This document shows positions 63,145-64,000 of a stretch of DNA of 64,000 bases, one piece after another. The notes under the pieces were generated by a model. The model was not told the origin of the DNA. It saw nothing but the letters and a program-made list of their open reading frames with translations, and did no database searches. A program made the translations under genes and the position numbers. Source of the DNA: Cucumis sativus. Taxonomy: Eukaryota > Streptophyta > Magnoliopsida > Cucurbitales > Cucurbitaceae. The stretch covers positions 930,001 to 994,000 of the forward strand of contig NC_026658.2 in the NCBI RefSeq assembly GCF_000004075.3, given 5' to 3'. Positions within the stretch are counted from its first letter, which is position 1. Each line of letters begins with the position of its first letter.

Positions 63145-63814
63145 ATGGCCTTTCGCCCCTTCTCCTGCTGTGGAATTGGTTTGGATCGGTACGTTTGGAC
63201 TAACTCACTTTAACTCTTTTGATTTACTTCGTTTATGTATTTGGTTTTATGTTTTCCTCTCTCGGTTGTCCTTCTTACTTCTTTTTCTCTGCCCCCTTTT
63301 GGTTTTCTGAAGGATTTAGCTTCTGGGTTGGGCTTGATATCTTTTGTTTTCTGTAAATCTTTTGAGTATTGTATTTGGGTTGTTCCAATTCTTAGCCCGG
63401 GTCTGACTTTGAATTTGTGAGATATTGTTTGAACTTCAAACGGGACTTTTACCGAGCAGTTTGCGGGCCTGGTGTCTTTGGAGGGAAGAGAGATGGGTTT
63501 TGGATGTAGAAGTTGAATTTTGGATGACATAAGAATTTTTCGTGAACTCTACTTCTTTTTGTTGATCTGATTCTAATACTGCGTTATGATCCTTACTCAA
63601 ATGATGGAAAAATTTTGCAACTTTCTGGGAGGTTTGTTTTTGTTTGTTGACTGTTCTATTCTGCAGGAAAGAAAGAGGGAAGAAACAGCAAACATGGAGG
63701 GTCTTTTCGTTGAAAGAATTACACTCGGCTACAAATAATTTTAATTATGATAACAAGCTTGGAGAAGGAGGATTTGGTAGCGTTTACTGGGGACAGCTGT
63801 GGGATGGATCACAA
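63145..63814 (+). CDS. PTI1-like receptor-like cytoplasmic kinase, 5' part (runs off the window)
   Basis: Exon 1 (63145-63188) encodes MAFRPFSCCGIGLD plus two bases of Arg. Exon 2 (63667-63814) continues RKERGKKQQTWRVFSLKELH and ends at WDGSQ before a GT. The ATNNFNYDNKLGEGGFGSVYWGQLWDGSQ region contains the kinase glycine loop GEGGFGSVY. It closely matches the Arabidopsis PTI1-like kinase At3g15890 as I recall it, whose next exon carries the VAIK-type lysine; that exon is not in the last 186 bases, so the rest lies to the right. Two adjacent Cys near the N-terminus could be S-acylated for membrane attachment (inference). A C/T-rich leader precedes the ATG. Confidence 0.82.
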
Positions 63815-64000
63815 GTAATCAATGCGTTAGCTTTTCTTAATTTTCAAACTCTAGTAATTATTTTCTTAATGATGATTAAAGGATGCCTAACTTATCATAG
63901 TTTATCTTATCAATTGATGTGACATAGATTTATTAAGATTTGGTATATTATTCTTCAACGTGTTTCAAGGAAACTATGCCACCATTCTTGGTTAGAGTCA

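Overview
This is an AT-rich stretch of a flowering-plant (eudicot) nuclear genome. The evidence is GT-AG introns, plant-only genes (TOO MANY MOUTHS, ROD1/PDCT, a PV42-type CBS protein, a PTI1-like kinase) and plant-type transposon debris. A dispersed palindromic repeat with 'gatagatc/tgataga' cores between A/T-rich inverted ends reminds me of cucurbit (Cucumis-type) genomes. That species-level guess is recollection, not a search result.

Region 1 (about 1.4-44 kb) is a tandem array of seven membrane fatty-acyl desaturase genes of the plant ADS family (SCD/OLE1-like, three histidine boxes). Four lie on the + strand (1493-4708, 7033-9014, 12209-14741, 21892-24416). Three lie on the - strand (25075-27795, 32741-35103, 40332-43665). 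The two blocks converge tail to tail at about 24.4-25.1 kb. All seven have the same four-exon layout with the same intron phases (0, 0, 2), GT-AG introns, open frames and complete metal-ligand sets. The + and - copies form two sequence classes. A degenerate copy of exon 3 (5266-5354) is a relic of a further, lost copy. The two distal - strand genes sit in a duplicated block that includes flanking DNA. The gene-poor stretches hold a BAG-domain-like pseudogene, a LINE 3' relic, MITE-like palindromic elements and short tandem duplications.

Region 2 (47.4-50.3 kb, - strand) is a three-exon ROD1/PDCT gene, whose product exchanges headgroups between phosphatidylcholine and diacylglycerol. It lies next to the desaturase array, so two steps that shape membrane fatty-acid composition are physically linked here.

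Region 3 (53.1-57.4 kb) is a divergent pair: a PV42-type CBS-domain (SnRK1 gamma-like) gene on - and an intronless TOO MANY MOUTHS gene on +. The TMM protein stops just after the LRR C-cap, without the hydrophobic tail of the Arabidopsis protein.

Region 4 (57.4-64 kb) is gene-poor, with a CACTA-like terminus and a repeat-derived segment. It ends with the first two exons of a PTI1-like receptor-like cytoplasmic kinase running off the right edge. I see no rRNA, tRNA or CRISPR.
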